DNA of 64,000 bases from Bicyclus anynana. Taxonomy: Eukaryota; Arthropoda; Insecta; Lepidoptera; Nymphalidae. Below are positions 1-10,897 of this stretch, piece by piece (position 1 is the first letter of the stretch; each line of letters starts with the position of its first letter). A program made the position numbers and the translations under genes. The notes beneath the pieces were generated by a model. That model did not search any database and was not told the origin of the DNA. It saw nothing but the letters and a program-made list of their open reading frames with translations. Location of the stretch: assembly GCF_947172395.1 (NCBI RefSeq), contig NC_069106.1:7998001-8062000 (forward strand). Direction: 5' to 3'.

Positions 1-344
1 TGAGGCAACTATTATTGTTCCGATAGTTGTTTCAGTCAATAACAGTTGCCTGGAAGATATCACTTTAGAGATAAGGCTGGCGTTACACCATTGTTTGTAT
101 TTTACTTGGTTTGTTTTTGTAAAATTTTGTTATTTTGTTTTTGGTGTAATAAGTGTTTTTATTATTATTATTCTTATAGAGAAAAGTGTTTTGTGAGCGA
201 AAATAATGTATTATGAACGTCATAAGGCAACTGTCACCATGTCACTGTCACCATGCTATCTGAAAAATACTATAGGAAGTGTAAAAACTATGTATACACA
301 AATATTTACTGTAAAGTCAAGTCAAATCATTGTAAATGTTTCAG
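1..344 (+). other. MLH1 intron 1 (3' part)
   Basis: AT-rich sequence ending in an acceptor (ttgtaaatgtttcag) at 344. No MLH1 N-terminal exon is seen here, so the start codon must lie further left. Confidence 0.6.
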
Positions 345-3300
345 CTTAGATGCACATTCAACAAATATAATCATAACAGTGAAAGCTGGAGGCCTAAAAT
401 ATATTCAGGTATTATTTATTAACTATACATATAAATAGGATTAAAGTGATTTCAAAGTAAATGAGTTTTGCAAGTGCTCATAGTAATATATATATATTTT
501 TTTAAAGAATATGATCACTATTCCTTTCCTTTCCCCTCCAACTGCTTGGGAAAGACTGTGCTAGGAGTGGGTACAACAATAGACCAACGGGGCGGGGATC
601 GAACCACCACCCCTCGGTGATGAGTCTGACCGCTCTTACGGTTGAGCTATTGAGGCTGTTACACAATGCTAAAACACGAATTTTGTCTGTCTATATCTGA
701 CTAACTGATTTTAATGATAAACTGAAAAATAGAGGATGATGAGAATGATTTGAGGATTTTTTTTCCATACCGTTTATCAAATGACGATCTCTGTGTTAAT
801 GTTCTAGCTGTGGTTGGGGGGCTTAGTTAGTTAGAGTTGGTTAGTTAACACCCTTCTGGCAAAAATGTACCACTAAGTTATTTAGGGTTCTGGTACAATG
901 TCTTGTACAAATCAAAAGGGGTGTGGATTTTCATCAAAGTCCTAACAATTTATCCCGCTTCCATCTTAGATTGCATCATCACTTATCATCAGGTGATATT
1001 GTAGTCAAGGGCTGACTTGTAAAGAATAAAAAAAATATTCTTTTTCTTCTTTCAGATTCAAGACAACGGCACAGGCATTAGACATGACAACCTAGATATT
1101 GTCTGTGAAAGGTTTACCACTTCCAAGCTGTCACAGTATGAGGATCTACAGGCCATCAGTACCTACGGGTTTAGGGGCGAAGCCCTAGCGAGTATCAGTC
1201 ATATTGCACATTTGACAATTCTGACCAAGACGGCAAATGATAAATGTGCTTATAAGTAAGTTTATTAATAGTGGATGCTCGCGACTTTCGTGGAATTCAG
1301 TTTTTCACGAATCCCGCGAGAACCGTGGGTTTTCCATGCGATCCAGAGAAACCTGCATACCTGAGAATTTTCTTAATTCTCTGCGGGTGTGAAATCTGCC
1401 AATACACATTAATAATTAATAAATAATTAATATGGGTTGATAATGAGGAATACCCAATTGGCTACCTTAAACACCCATGGAGCATGGGCCGACAAACTTC
1501 CATTTTAGCCTTCAATTTAATTTTTGATTTTATGGCTTGCTGCTGTACCAACTGGGTACAATTTACTTCACCAATGTCATGTGGTAGAGGAGACACACTT
1601 TTGGAGGTAGATTGGTGGGAATCAAGTATTGATTAATATCCTAATTAGCTTAATTTTGACACAGTGGATTTTTGTTTGATGTGTGTTTTTAACGGCCTCC
1701 GTGTGTAGTGGTATGCGCGGTGGAATTACAAGACGGAGGTCCTGGGTTCAATCCCCGGCTAGGCTGATTGAGGTTTCTTAATTGGTCCAGGTCTGGCTGG
1801 TGGGAGGATTCGTCTGTGGCTAGTTACCAACCTACCGGCAAAGACGTACCGCCAAGCGATTTAGCGTTCCGGTACGATGTCGTGTAGAAACCGAAAGGGG
1901 TGTGGATTTTCATCCTCCTCTTTTCATCTTAGATTGCATCATCACTTACCATCACGTGAGATTGCAGTCAAGGGCTAACTTGTAAAGAAAATGCATGTCT
2001 AACAATCGCAGGCCGTCGATCTATAGGCTGATAATCATAATTACAGGGCATCATACGAGAACGGCAAACTCATAGGTCCAATAAAGCCTTGCGCTGGCAA
2101 CAACGGCACACAAATAACCATAGAGGACTTGTTCTACAACGTACCGGCCCGCAAGAGAGCCCTGCGGAGCCCCACGGAGGAGTACGCGCATATGATGGAG
2201 GTGGTGGGAGGGTATGCCATACACAACAGTGCCGTTGGTTTCACTTTGAAGAAGTTTGCTGAATCAACTGATATAAAAACACCTATTAAATCGTCGGTTA
2301 TTGAAAATGTCAGAATTGTAAGTACCCTTATTATCAATAGCCAATCATCATTATTGTCAGTCTATTTTAGTATTTAAATTTAAAAAAAAAAATTTTTTAA
2401 ATATTTATTAATTTCGTGAATTACCATCTCTGTATTTAACTGGATTCCTAAAATCACCTAAAGTATTCTTTTACTATTCTTCTCTCATTTAATAATTTTG
2501 TATTTTAACAATGTTAATTAAATAAACAAAACACTATTCAAAAATTTATGAAAAAAATTCAACCCCCCGCTGCTGGACATTGAGTGCACAAGCAACCGGT
2601 GGTCAGGATCTAGAGTGAGGAACCTCACTATTTTCTTTGAATAGTGTGTGTGCGGGCCAGTGATGACCTATGGATACGAGACTTGGTCGCTAACTATGGG
2701 CCTTATTAGAAGGCTTAAAGTCACTCAGCGGGCGATTAAGCAAGCTATGCTTGGGGTTTCTCTATTCTAAAATCAGAAACGCAGACAAACCAAAGCTCAG
2801 CGAGTCGCAAAGCTGAAGTGGCAATAGGCAGGGCATAAGTTCGAAGAGCCGATGGCCGTTGGGGTCTCAAGGTGCTGGAATGGCGACCCCCCACCAGGTG
2901 GACTGACGACATCAAGCGAGTCGCAGGTATTCGCTGGATGCAGGTGGCTCAGTATCGTGATGTTTGGAGGTCCCTACAAAAGGCCTATGTCCTGCAGTGG
3001 ACGTCTATTGGCTGACATAATGATGATGATGAAACGAAATTAATATTGTTTACAATCTATACTAATAGTTTAAGGCTAAAGTGTTTGTTTGTTTGAACGC
3101 GCTAATCTGAAGAACTACTGGTCCGATTTGAAAAGTTCTTTCAGCGTTAGATAGCCCATTTGTCGAGGAAGGCTCTAGGCTATATATTATCCCCGTATTC
3201 CTACGGAAACGGGAACCACGCGGGTGAAACCGCGCGGCGTCAGCTAGTAATTTTATATGAGTCTATTATCAATACAACAGATTCACGGCAACTCCATAGC

Positions 3301-6300
3301 CCGTGAGCTGCTAGAGATACACCTCGTGGAGCCAACACTCCGCATGTCTCTACATGGTTACATCACCAACGTCAACTATTCGCACAAGAAGGGCGCCATG
3401 CTGCTCTTCATCAACCACCGGCTGGTTGATTCGTCTTGTGAGTTGATTGACTTAAATAATATCAGAGTGCCTAGTGGGAGTTTTCAATGATTTCACACTG
3501 TGACGATCGCGTAAACGTAAACACGAATTTATATGGAACTAGCGGATGCCCGCGATTCGTCCGCGTGGAATTCCGCTGGAACTATGGCTTTTTCCGGGAT
3601 TAAAAGTAGCCTATGTGTTAATCCAGAGTAAAATCTATTTCCATTCCAAATTTCAGCCAAATCGCTTCAGTAGCCGCAGCGTAAAAGAGGAACAAACATA
3701 CTTACACACTTACACACAAACTTTCGCCTTTATAATATTATTGAGGGGGTCAATATTATTAAGTGTGATTGAAACAGTTTTGCAGTAGTGCCACTAGATG
3801 GCGCTGTTTCAATTCCTTGGAAACTCGCGTTTACATTTACGCGATCGTCACAGTTTGCTAAAGTATATTAAATCAATTTTTTGCTGATAAATTTATAAGC
3901 ACTAATTGTCCCACTCCCCATATATCATTTGTCCGAGGAAAAAAAAAATGCGCTATTTAAATTAAGTTAAAACGATTTTGGGGCTATTATGGGACATCGC
4001 CTTTTATATGAGTCATTGGTATGCCTTTGCGAATTGCTTGCTGACGCGAATTTATTAATCTTCAATGTTTTTAAATGTGTTTTTTTAGCAATCCGCAAAG
4101 CGGTGGACTGCGTATACGCCACGTATCTGCCTAAAAACGCGCACTCGTACGTGTATCTGAGTTTGGAATTAGGTGAGTTCTATTTACTTTCCTGCCTCGT
4201 AATATCCGCGATGGATTTACAAGACGTAGGTCCTGAGTTCTATCCCCGGCTGGGCCGGTTGAAGTGTTCTTAATTGGTCCAGGTCTGGCTGGTGGGAGGC
4301 TTCGGCCGTGGTTAGTTACCACTCTACCGGCAAAGACGTACCGCCAATTTAGCGTTTCGTTACATTGTCGTGTAGAGACCGAAAGGGGTGTAGATTTTCA
4401 TTCTACTCCTAACAAGTTAGCTCGCTTCTATCTTAGATTGCATCATCACTTACCATCAGGTGAGATTGTAAACTTTCAGCCCCTATTTCACCACTTTAGG
4501 GGTTAAAATTAAAAAAAAATCTTTTTGGCTTCAGTATCGATTATTTAACGCCCTCCAAGTAAAATTTTCAAAATATCTTCGATGTACAGAATTTGACCTG
4601 TTACATTTTTATTATAAGTATAGAAGATATGCTATTCGAAATCATTGAATTTATTTTCAGATCCAAAAAACGTAGACGTAAACGTCCACCCCACGAAACA
4701 CGAGGTTCAGTTTCTGTACGAGGAGCAGATCATAGACAAGTTAAAGACGGCCATAGAGAGCAAACTGCTCAGCTGCAACACTTCTAGGGTCATGTACACA
4801 CAGGTAATCATCCTGGTAATCATTGTCCATGGTATTTGCGAGATTTGCGAAAAACTTATGGTTATGATAGTGTGAATGTTTGTTACTTGACGTCGTAACG
4901 ATTCAGTAAATCGAATTAGCTGAAATTTGGAATTGAGATAGGTTAGCCTTAGGCTACTTTTTATCCCGGAAAAATTACATATTTATACTACAGCCTTTTT
5001 TGATGAGTACTGTTTACTAACAAACTAATTAAAAGTGAGTGTATAAAACACTAGTCATTTCACACCTAATAATAATTATAATTAACTTGTTATTAAGTTA
5101 ATAAAAATAAATTTGATTAATAAGCTTGGAACAAGTAGATATGGTTAATATATTTTATATAACATGTTATAAACAAACCATACATAATTTAAAATAAATA
5201 AGTTATGAAATGACATGCGTTTTTTACCTTCATTTCTAATTTCTTTGTTGGTAAACAGTACTCATTAAAAAAGGTATAGGTATATATTGTAGGAAATAGT
5301 GTCTGAGACGGATATGACGTCACTCGATCGTGTTGGCTTGTGCCGACGCTGGGTGGCGCGACTTGTTACCGTTAAGAGTCGGGAGTTAGAGAGGGGTAAC
5401 GGTCGGCTGGAGGGAACGACATGCGATATAAGGCGCTCGTTGTACGGTCGGCTTCAATATTCTCGTGGCATTCGCGCCATCCACATTTCTTGTTGTGTAA
5501 ATCTTTATGGGTTACTTGGGATAGGCGGGGAGAGTGATTTGAGTCAAAAAGGTACACACAAAGCTTACAAGTGCGTGGCAAACTCTCACGTGGTCATTCT
5601 CTGCCATTCTAGGGTCTTATTTTGGTTACAGTTTGATTTGTTAATTAAGTTGTCCTGACAAATTTTGTGAATCACAAAGCTAACCTAACCTTTAATCTGG
5701 TTTTCTTATTTTTTAAGCTTCTGCCAAAAAGATATATTTTTCGCGGCTAGTAATATAATAATATTTTTTTTAATCTAGTAGGACGAAATTAATAATTTAA
5801 GACCCTTTAAATAAACTAACCTATTGTTGTATTCAGGCAAGGTTGCCAGGAGCGACAATGGTCGATGAGATAGTTAGAAAAACCACGGACGGTGCCAAAG
5901 TGTATGCCAAAGACTTGGTGCGCGTCGACTCCGACACACAAAAAATTGACAAGTTCTTTCGAGTCGCGAATAAACAAACAAACAACACAACTGTACCACA
6001 GACAAACCATAAAGTAGATTTAACCAGAGACATTACAGATGATTGTGACATGGAAGACAGAACAAAAGGTAAATTAACTTATTCCATACTAGTCTATACT
6101 TCGTCTGGCTTTCTCGCTAAACATTCACTAACCCCGCTTACCCGCTTAAGAGCAACATGATAAGTTAACTTGAGAGCCGTACCGGCCTCTGATTCCGGAG
6201 GGTGTGGGTTCGAATCCGGCCCGGGGCGTGTACCTCCAACTATTCAGTTGTGTGCATTTTAAGAAATTAAATTTCACGTGTCTAACGTTTTTAATTCTCC

Positions 6301-9300
6301 GTTTTTAAGTCTGTCAATCCGCATTGGGCCAGCGTGGTGGACTATTGGTCTAACCCCTCTCAGAGAGCGAGACTCAAGCTCAGCAGTGAGCCGAATAAGG
6401 GTTGATAACGAACGATGGGTTAACTCCATAATGCCACTCAAATAAGGGATGGAGACCCGGGCCTGTAGTATTCCGAAAAAAAAAATTTCTTCGCTAGTGG
6501 GAGGCTTCGGCCTAGCTGTAGCCTAAACATGCTCTACTGACAAATACATACCACCAGGCGATTAAGCGTTCCTGTATGATGTGTAGAAACCGAAAGGGGT
6601 GTGGAAGTTCATCCTATTCTTAAGAAGTTAGATCGCTTCCATCTTAGATTGTATCATCACTTACCATCAGGTGAGATTGTAGTCAAGGGCTAACTTGTAA
6701 AGAATAAAAAAAAAATTCAAATTAATGACAACCGCATTTTTTATATTCCATATTGTTAATAAATATCACAATGTCAAACACACTAAGTTAGTAATTTTTA
6801 TCAGTTACCAATAGTTTAATATTACAAAAACACGTGACTTAAGAATCACTAACAGTAGTTAGTTGGTAATTTTCGTGTATATCCACTACAGTTACTCAAA
6901 CATAGAGAATAGGTCTGAATGCTGAGAACGATAATCTTTAATTGTAATAGAAAAAAAAATATATGGCAAATATTCTTTTTTTTTTAATAGACATTGTATT
7001 ATTACAGAAAGAGGTGTAGAAGAATTACATAGAACTAACAATCTAAATCGCAATACTGAAACAAATGTACCCATGGATGTTGATACACTTGAAGATGATA
7101 CAAATAAAGAAGTTTCCAGAACACCACGTTTCGTATTCGAAGACGCAGAACTTTTAAACAAAATAGAAACCTGTGTTGAACCAAATACAAACAATCTAAA
7201 TTCAGGAACTTCAGAAACTAATAAAATACCAAAAGATTCACACAATCTACAAAATAAAAGTAATACAAATATAACAAACAATCCAGAAACGAATACAGAA
7301 GAAAATAAAGATTTAAACAATCAAGATTTGATCGATCTATCATTAATATCTGAACCAAATGAAGCGAATGATCCAAAAGGCAATTATAAATCCGTAGTAG
7401 TTGATTCAAATACAACGTATATAGATCCCAAAGAATCCTTCAAGACGAGAACATTCAAATATGAAAGAGTTGAAACAAAGTTGACCAGTGTGAAACAGTT
7501 GAGGTTGAGCGTTGAGAACAAATGCAGTATGAACTTGAGGGAGATATTGGCTAATCTGATTTTCATTGCGTGCATAGATTGTGATAGATGTCTAATACAG
7601 CATTCCACTAAGCTTTATTTGTGTGACACTGTTAAGTTGACGTAAGTATTTTAAGCATCGACCTCTTATAATAAAAGGACGCACAATTATGTAGAAAATT
7701 TCACTTAAAAACTGGCCAATTTTACTTTGACAGTTTTAGAATTACTGGTACAAAAAATTATACCTAAAGGCCTTTATATATAGTTCAATATTCAATAAAA
7801 TCCAAAATTCAGAGTAAATTCAACCTTACGGATTAAGCTTAAGGTTGAATTTGCAAATGCGAATACTTGAATTGAGTGCCAAGAAGTTGTGTTTGGCACT
7901 CATTGAGTGGGGACGTTTTTTGGCCATTGATTGTGCATCCACTTTTTAATAGGGGAATTGATGATTCCTTCTAATTTAAACTACAGAACCCTATACTGCA
8001 AGTTGCCCGACACGCACTTGGACGGTTTTTTATTATACTTTTAGCAGACTCAGAAATTAATTACAAAAATAAGAAAACCAATATCGAACAAAGGTTACAA
8101 CATGTGTCAGGGCAACTTAATTAACAAACTGAATGACCTTGGGTGGAGTCACGCACTTGTGAATGTTGTATGTAGGGTTAAGGGATGTGACAGTTAACCA
8201 ACACTCCCGGTTTCCACTCAAATCACTCTCCCCGCTTATCCCAAGTAACCCTTAAAGAATTGCACAAGAAATGTGGACCGCTCGAACGCCACGAGCATAC
8301 TGAAGCCACCGTACGACGAGCGCCTTATATCGCAAGTCGTTCCCGCCAACCGATTGCTGCCCCTCTCTAACTCCCTCTCTACGGAAAGTCGCGTCACCTA
8401 GCGTCGGCACGAGCCAACACGAGATCGAGCGACGTCATATCCGTCTCAGACTACTATTTCCACCAATACAAGTTTTAAGAGCCACAATACCTTAACGGTA
8501 AGAACTCTACTTTTTAGGGAAGAACTATTCTACGAGACAATGTTGTATGATTTCCAAAACCTCGGCCTGATCAAGTTGTCGAACCCACTACCCTTGGAGG
8601 AGCTGTTCGTGCTGGGCCTTAGGACTCAGGAGGATGAATGGGATCCTGAACTGGGTATGTTATTTTATGAATTGAATATTTTTATGAAGTGAAAGAGCTG
8701 GCGCTTATTTGGCCCAAAAGGCCTTGCGATACAGAGGGGTAAGGCATACATAGGCATAGTTTTTATCCTGCAATAATCTATGGTTCTAAAAACAGATTAC
8801 AAAATGTCACGCGAACAGATTTACAAACGTCTGCTATAGTCTGGCAAGTTCGTTGATAACACTCCCATGATATGCGGGCGACGGGAGGAAAGACATAATA
8901 TAAAACTTGTTTGTACTGTATATATACAAATTTTCCAGGTGACATGCATGAGTTAGCGCAGCAGATGCGCAAACTGCTGATCAGCAAGCGGGCGATGCTG
9001 CTCGAGTACTTCTCTATAGAGGTCACCGCGCACGGGGACCTAGCCGCCTTGCCCTTACTGTTGGGTCAGTATTAGCAGAGTATAAGTATTAGCAGAGTAT
9101 CATTATTAGCAGAGTATCAGTATTAGCAGAGTATTAGAATTAGCAGAGTATCAGTATTAGCAGAGGATCAGTATTAGCAGAGGATCAGTATTAGCAGAGT
9201 ATAAGTATTAGCAGAGTATCAGTATTAGCAGAGTATCAGTATTAGCAGAGGATCACTATTAGCAGAGGATCAGTATTAGCAGAGTATCAGTATTAGCAGA

Positions 9301-10160
9301 GAATCAGTATTAGCAGAGTATCAGTATTAGCAGAGTATCAGTATTAGCAGAGTATCAGTATTAGCAGAGTATCAGTATTAGCAGAGTATCAGTATTAGCA
9401 GAGTATCAGTATTAGCAGAGGATCACTATTAGCAGAGGATCAGTATTAGCAGAGAATCAGTATTAGCAGAGTATCAGTATTAGCAGAGGATCAGTATTAG
9501 CAGATTATCAGTATTAGCAGAGGATCAGTATTAGCAGAGTATCAGTATTACCAGAGTATCCGTATTAGCAGAGTATCAGTATTAGCAGAGTATCAGAAAA
9601 ATAAAGAAAGAAAACAGCTTTATTAGTGAATTATGCCACACAACACAATTTGTCAGTTATCAGTATTAGCAGAGTATCAGTATAAACAGAGTATCAGTAT
9701 TAGCATAGGTCAGTATTAGCAGTATCAGTATTAGCAGAGTATAAGTATTAGCAAAGTATCAGTATTAGCAGAGTATCAGTATGAGCAGGTATATATCGAC
9801 TGTATTTAACTCAAATCAATTTTTTTTTTCGTATTTATGTTATGGTTTTTCTTTTCAGACGGACACACACCTTTCATGGGAGCATTACCGACATACCTAG
9901 TCCGTCTAGTCACAGAAATCAATTGGGAATCAGAGAAGGAATGTTTCGATACGTTATGTAGACAAACAGCCATTTTCTATTCACAATCAAACCCTGATAC
10001 TGTAGAGGATATCGTGAAGTCGGAGATGTGGAAACAAGAACATGTAATATTTCCGGCTATTAAAAGGAACTTTTTGCCGCCCGTCAGTTTTGTAAGCAAC
10101 GGCGCCATATTACAGATCGCGAGTTTGAGTGATTTGTATAAAGTGTTTGAACGTTGTTGA
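345..10160 (+). CDS. MLH1: MLH1, DNA mismatch repair MutL homologue (5' partial)
   Basis: MLH1 pairs with PMS-type partners in MutL-alpha, which acts after MutS in nuclear mismatch repair and in meiotic crossing-over. Exons read from frame and GT/AG borders: 345-408, 1056-1255, 2047-2317, 3281-3437, 4089-4172, 4661-4803, 5837-6068, 7008-7641, 8518-8654, 8939-9064, 9859-10160. All phases join, giving 782 residues. The first exon, with the start codon and about 38 residues, is left of the window; the lone c at 345 completes a Cys codon. Seen in order: the GHKL ATPase motifs DNGTGI and STYGFRGEAL (exon 1056-1255), GTQITIEDLFYN, the transducer segment DVNVHPTKHEV, a long acidic and Asn-rich linker (exon 7008-7641), then the C-terminal dimerisation domain. 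The protein ends in FERC, the conserved MLH1 C-terminus. No frameshift was found. Introns hold SINEs, LINE and Helitron pieces and a minisatellite. Confidence 0.96.
508..657 (-). repeat. tRNA-derived SINE, family C, minus
   Basis: On the minus strand it starts gcctcaatagctcaaccg, which resembles a tRNA A box, and carries the B box ggttcgatccc, followed by a non-tRNA body. A second copy lies at 15062-15195. It has tRNA promoter boxes but no tRNA-length cloverleaf end. Confidence 0.65.
800..1038 (+). repeat. SINE family B, 5'-truncated
   Basis: Body and tail of the most abundant SINE in the window. It shares the blocks gaaaggggtgtggattttca, ttagattgcatcatcactta and agggctaacttgtaaagaat with the copy at 1693-1990. 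Its A-rich tail ends 17 bp before MLH1 exon 1056-1255. Confidence 0.75.
1693..1990 (+). repeat. SINE family B, near full length
   Basis: tRNA-like head (ggcctccgtgtgtagtggta, then ggtcctgggttcaatcccc as B box), central body and end gggctaacttgtaaag. Other copies are at 800, 4203, 6483, 14519(-), 15361, 22235, 25929(-) and 48942. Confidence 0.8.
2640..3045 (+). mobile_element. Non-LTR retrotransposon (LINE) ORF2 3' remnant
   Basis: In broken frames the plus strand reads VMTYGYETWSLTMGL, then RRLKVTQRAIKQAMLGVSL, and after stops and shifts the end of the usual LINE polyprotein (WMQVAQYRDVWRSLQKAY, QWTSIG). This is the extreme C-terminus of an insect endonuclease/reverse transcriptase LINE, dead in MLH1 intron 4. 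It ends in a (gat)n tail near 3030, typical of such elements. Confidence 0.8.
3056..3247 (+). mobile_element. Short non-autonomous Helitron
   Basis: Starts TCTATACTAATA after an A and ends CTAG before a T, with the GC palindrome ccgcgcgg just before the end. These are the features of Helitron termini, with no target duplication. A close relative lies at 14696-14897. It ends 33 bp before MLH1 exon 3281-3437. Confidence 0.75.
3497..3854. mobile_element. TIR element carrying a nested Helitron
   Basis: The 29-bp arms 3497-3525 and 3826-3854 are inverted repeats (actgtgacgatcgcgtaaa at the outer end) with two mismatches. Between them, 3539 to about 3757 is a minus-strand Helitron starting CTAGCGGATGCCCGCG, so the Helitron landed in an older DNA element or MITE. 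No transposase is present. Confidence 0.7.
4203..4480 (+). repeat. SINE family B
   Basis: Begins with the tRNA-like gatggatttacaagacgtag and B-box-like gagttctatcccc, and continues to ttaccatcaggtgagattg. It starts about 30 bp after the donor of MLH1 exon 4089-4172. Confidence 0.75.
4993..5275. mobile_element. MITE with long terminal inverted repeats
   Basis: Left arm ccttttttgatgagtactg and right arm cagtactcattaaaaaagg are inverted, and the similarity extends about 80 bp inward with mismatches. The interior is AT-rich and non-coding. It lies in an MLH1 intron. Confidence 0.7.
5284..5720 (+). repeat. Unclassified ~430 bp interspersed repeat (possible solo LTR)
   Basis: Starts tgtaggaaatagtgtctgag and runs to ctgccaaaaag. 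It contains a TATA-like block, gatataaggcgctcg. Related copies are at 8010-8470(-), 13836-14510 and 24767-24930. The TG start and internal TATA would suit a solo LTR, but no target duplication or internal region was confirmed. Confidence 0.55.
6150..6425 (+). repeat. SINE family A, degenerate
   Basis: Shows the family A blocks: ttccggagggtgtgggttcg (B box), gtgtgcattttaagaaatta, ccgcattgggccagcgtggt and gagccgaataagggttgata. Better copies are at 12727-13020 and 26402-26727(-). Confidence 0.75.
6483..6715 (+). repeat. SINE family B, 5'-truncated
   Basis: Carries gtgggaggcttcggcctagc through to agggctaacttgtaaagaat and an A-tail. It directly follows the family A copy. Confidence 0.75.
8010..8470 (-). 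repeat. Second copy of the ~430 bp repeat, minus
   Basis: Reverse complement of the element at 5284-5720: the right end reads ctcagactactatttccacc and the interior has cgccttatatcgcaag. It ends about 45 bp before MLH1 exon 8518-8654. Confidence 0.6.
9067..9790 (+). repeat. 17-bp minisatellite in an MLH1 intron
   Basis: About 40 near-identical units of tattagcagagtatcag, with variants gagga and gaata, fill the intron between the last two MLH1 exons. The array is broken at 9597-9655 by a retrotransposon tail. Confidence 0.9.
9597..9655 (-). mobile_element. LINE 3' tail inserted in the minisatellite
   Basis: The plus strand reads aaaaataaagaaagaaaaca, then a stretch ending gccacacaacacaattt. 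The same motif appears at 13907-13965 (ttgtgccatacaccacaat). This fits the 3' end of a minus-strand non-LTR element. Confidence 0.5.
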
Positions 10161-10360
10161 TTTTAGGTTATAATCTGTGTTGTTATTTTACTTATATAAT
10201 ATAATCTGTGTTATTATTCCAATAGTAACTGTAACAATTATTAATTGAATAATGTCATGTCATGTTCTTTGTTCCTTGAACCTGTTAATTTAAAAAAAAA
10301 ACACGTACATTGCATGTAAATAATCAACAAAACTACATTATTACTTTTAATTTTAAGGAG

Positions 10361-10366
10361 AATAAA
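10361..10366 (+). terminator. MLH1 poly(A) signal
   Basis: Canonical AATAAA, 201 bp after the MLH1 stop codon, followed by T-rich sequence. Confidence 0.7.
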
Positions 10367-10435
10367 GTTTTATTTTTACACTATTATTATGATTTTAATT
10401 TTTTAGTAGAATCAAGGACTTCTGTACAATGTGGT

Positions 10436-10609
10436 CTTTAACGCGTTCGCTGCGGTACGAGGTCGGTTGACCTCGTACGTCTAGCGGCTTCAAGAGTTAT
10501 GGGGTCGATGGACCTCGTACCGCACTACAAAGTTTTAGTACGAGGTCAAAAAACCTCGTACCGCACCAGAGGAAAGTACAGAAAAATCAGGCAGCAGCGA
10601 ACGCCCAAA
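10436..10609. mobile_element. MITE made of GTACGAGGTC hairpins
   Basis: The ends gcgttcgctgc (10443-10453) and gcagcgaacgc (10594-10604) are perfect 11-bp inverted repeats. Inside are two hairpins: gtacgaggtc/gacctcgtac at 10455-10478 and gtacgaggtc...acctcgtac at 10538-10561. A further gacctcgtac lies at 10521-10530. It sits between the MLH1 and MCM6 3' ends. Confidence 0.7.
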
Positions 10610-10859
10610 GTCTACTTATCTTAGAGAAACTCTTGTTTCTGAAAATTTAAAGTCTGTAGCCCACATAAGGGTAGATTCTAGCATGTGCGTTGATGACGAA
10701 AATACTGCGCTGGTGTGAAATTGTGCGTGCGGGGAAGTAAGGTGCATCAGTTTTCATTCATCGCTACACTCCCCCCGGGAGTGTTACGAACGAAGTTGCC
10801 AAGCCATAATTGTATCCTTTCTCAATCAATAAAAATGCCATATGTATAAAAATCAATGA

Positions 10860-10865
10860 TTTATT
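10860..10865 (-). terminator. MCM6 poly(A) signal
   Basis: TTTATT on the plus strand is AATAAA on the minus strand, 33 bp beyond the MCM6 stop codon. Confidence 0.65.
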
Positions 10866-10897
10866 TTAAATTTTAAAGCTTAATTGAATTGTAATGT

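Noticed and set aside
5299..5658. A 119-residue plus-strand ORF
   Set aside because: Lies wholly in the ~430-bp interspersed repeat inside an MLH1 intron. Other copies do not keep the frame.
9067..9790. CRISPR array
   Set aside because: Uniform 17-bp tandem units without spacers in a eukaryotic intron.
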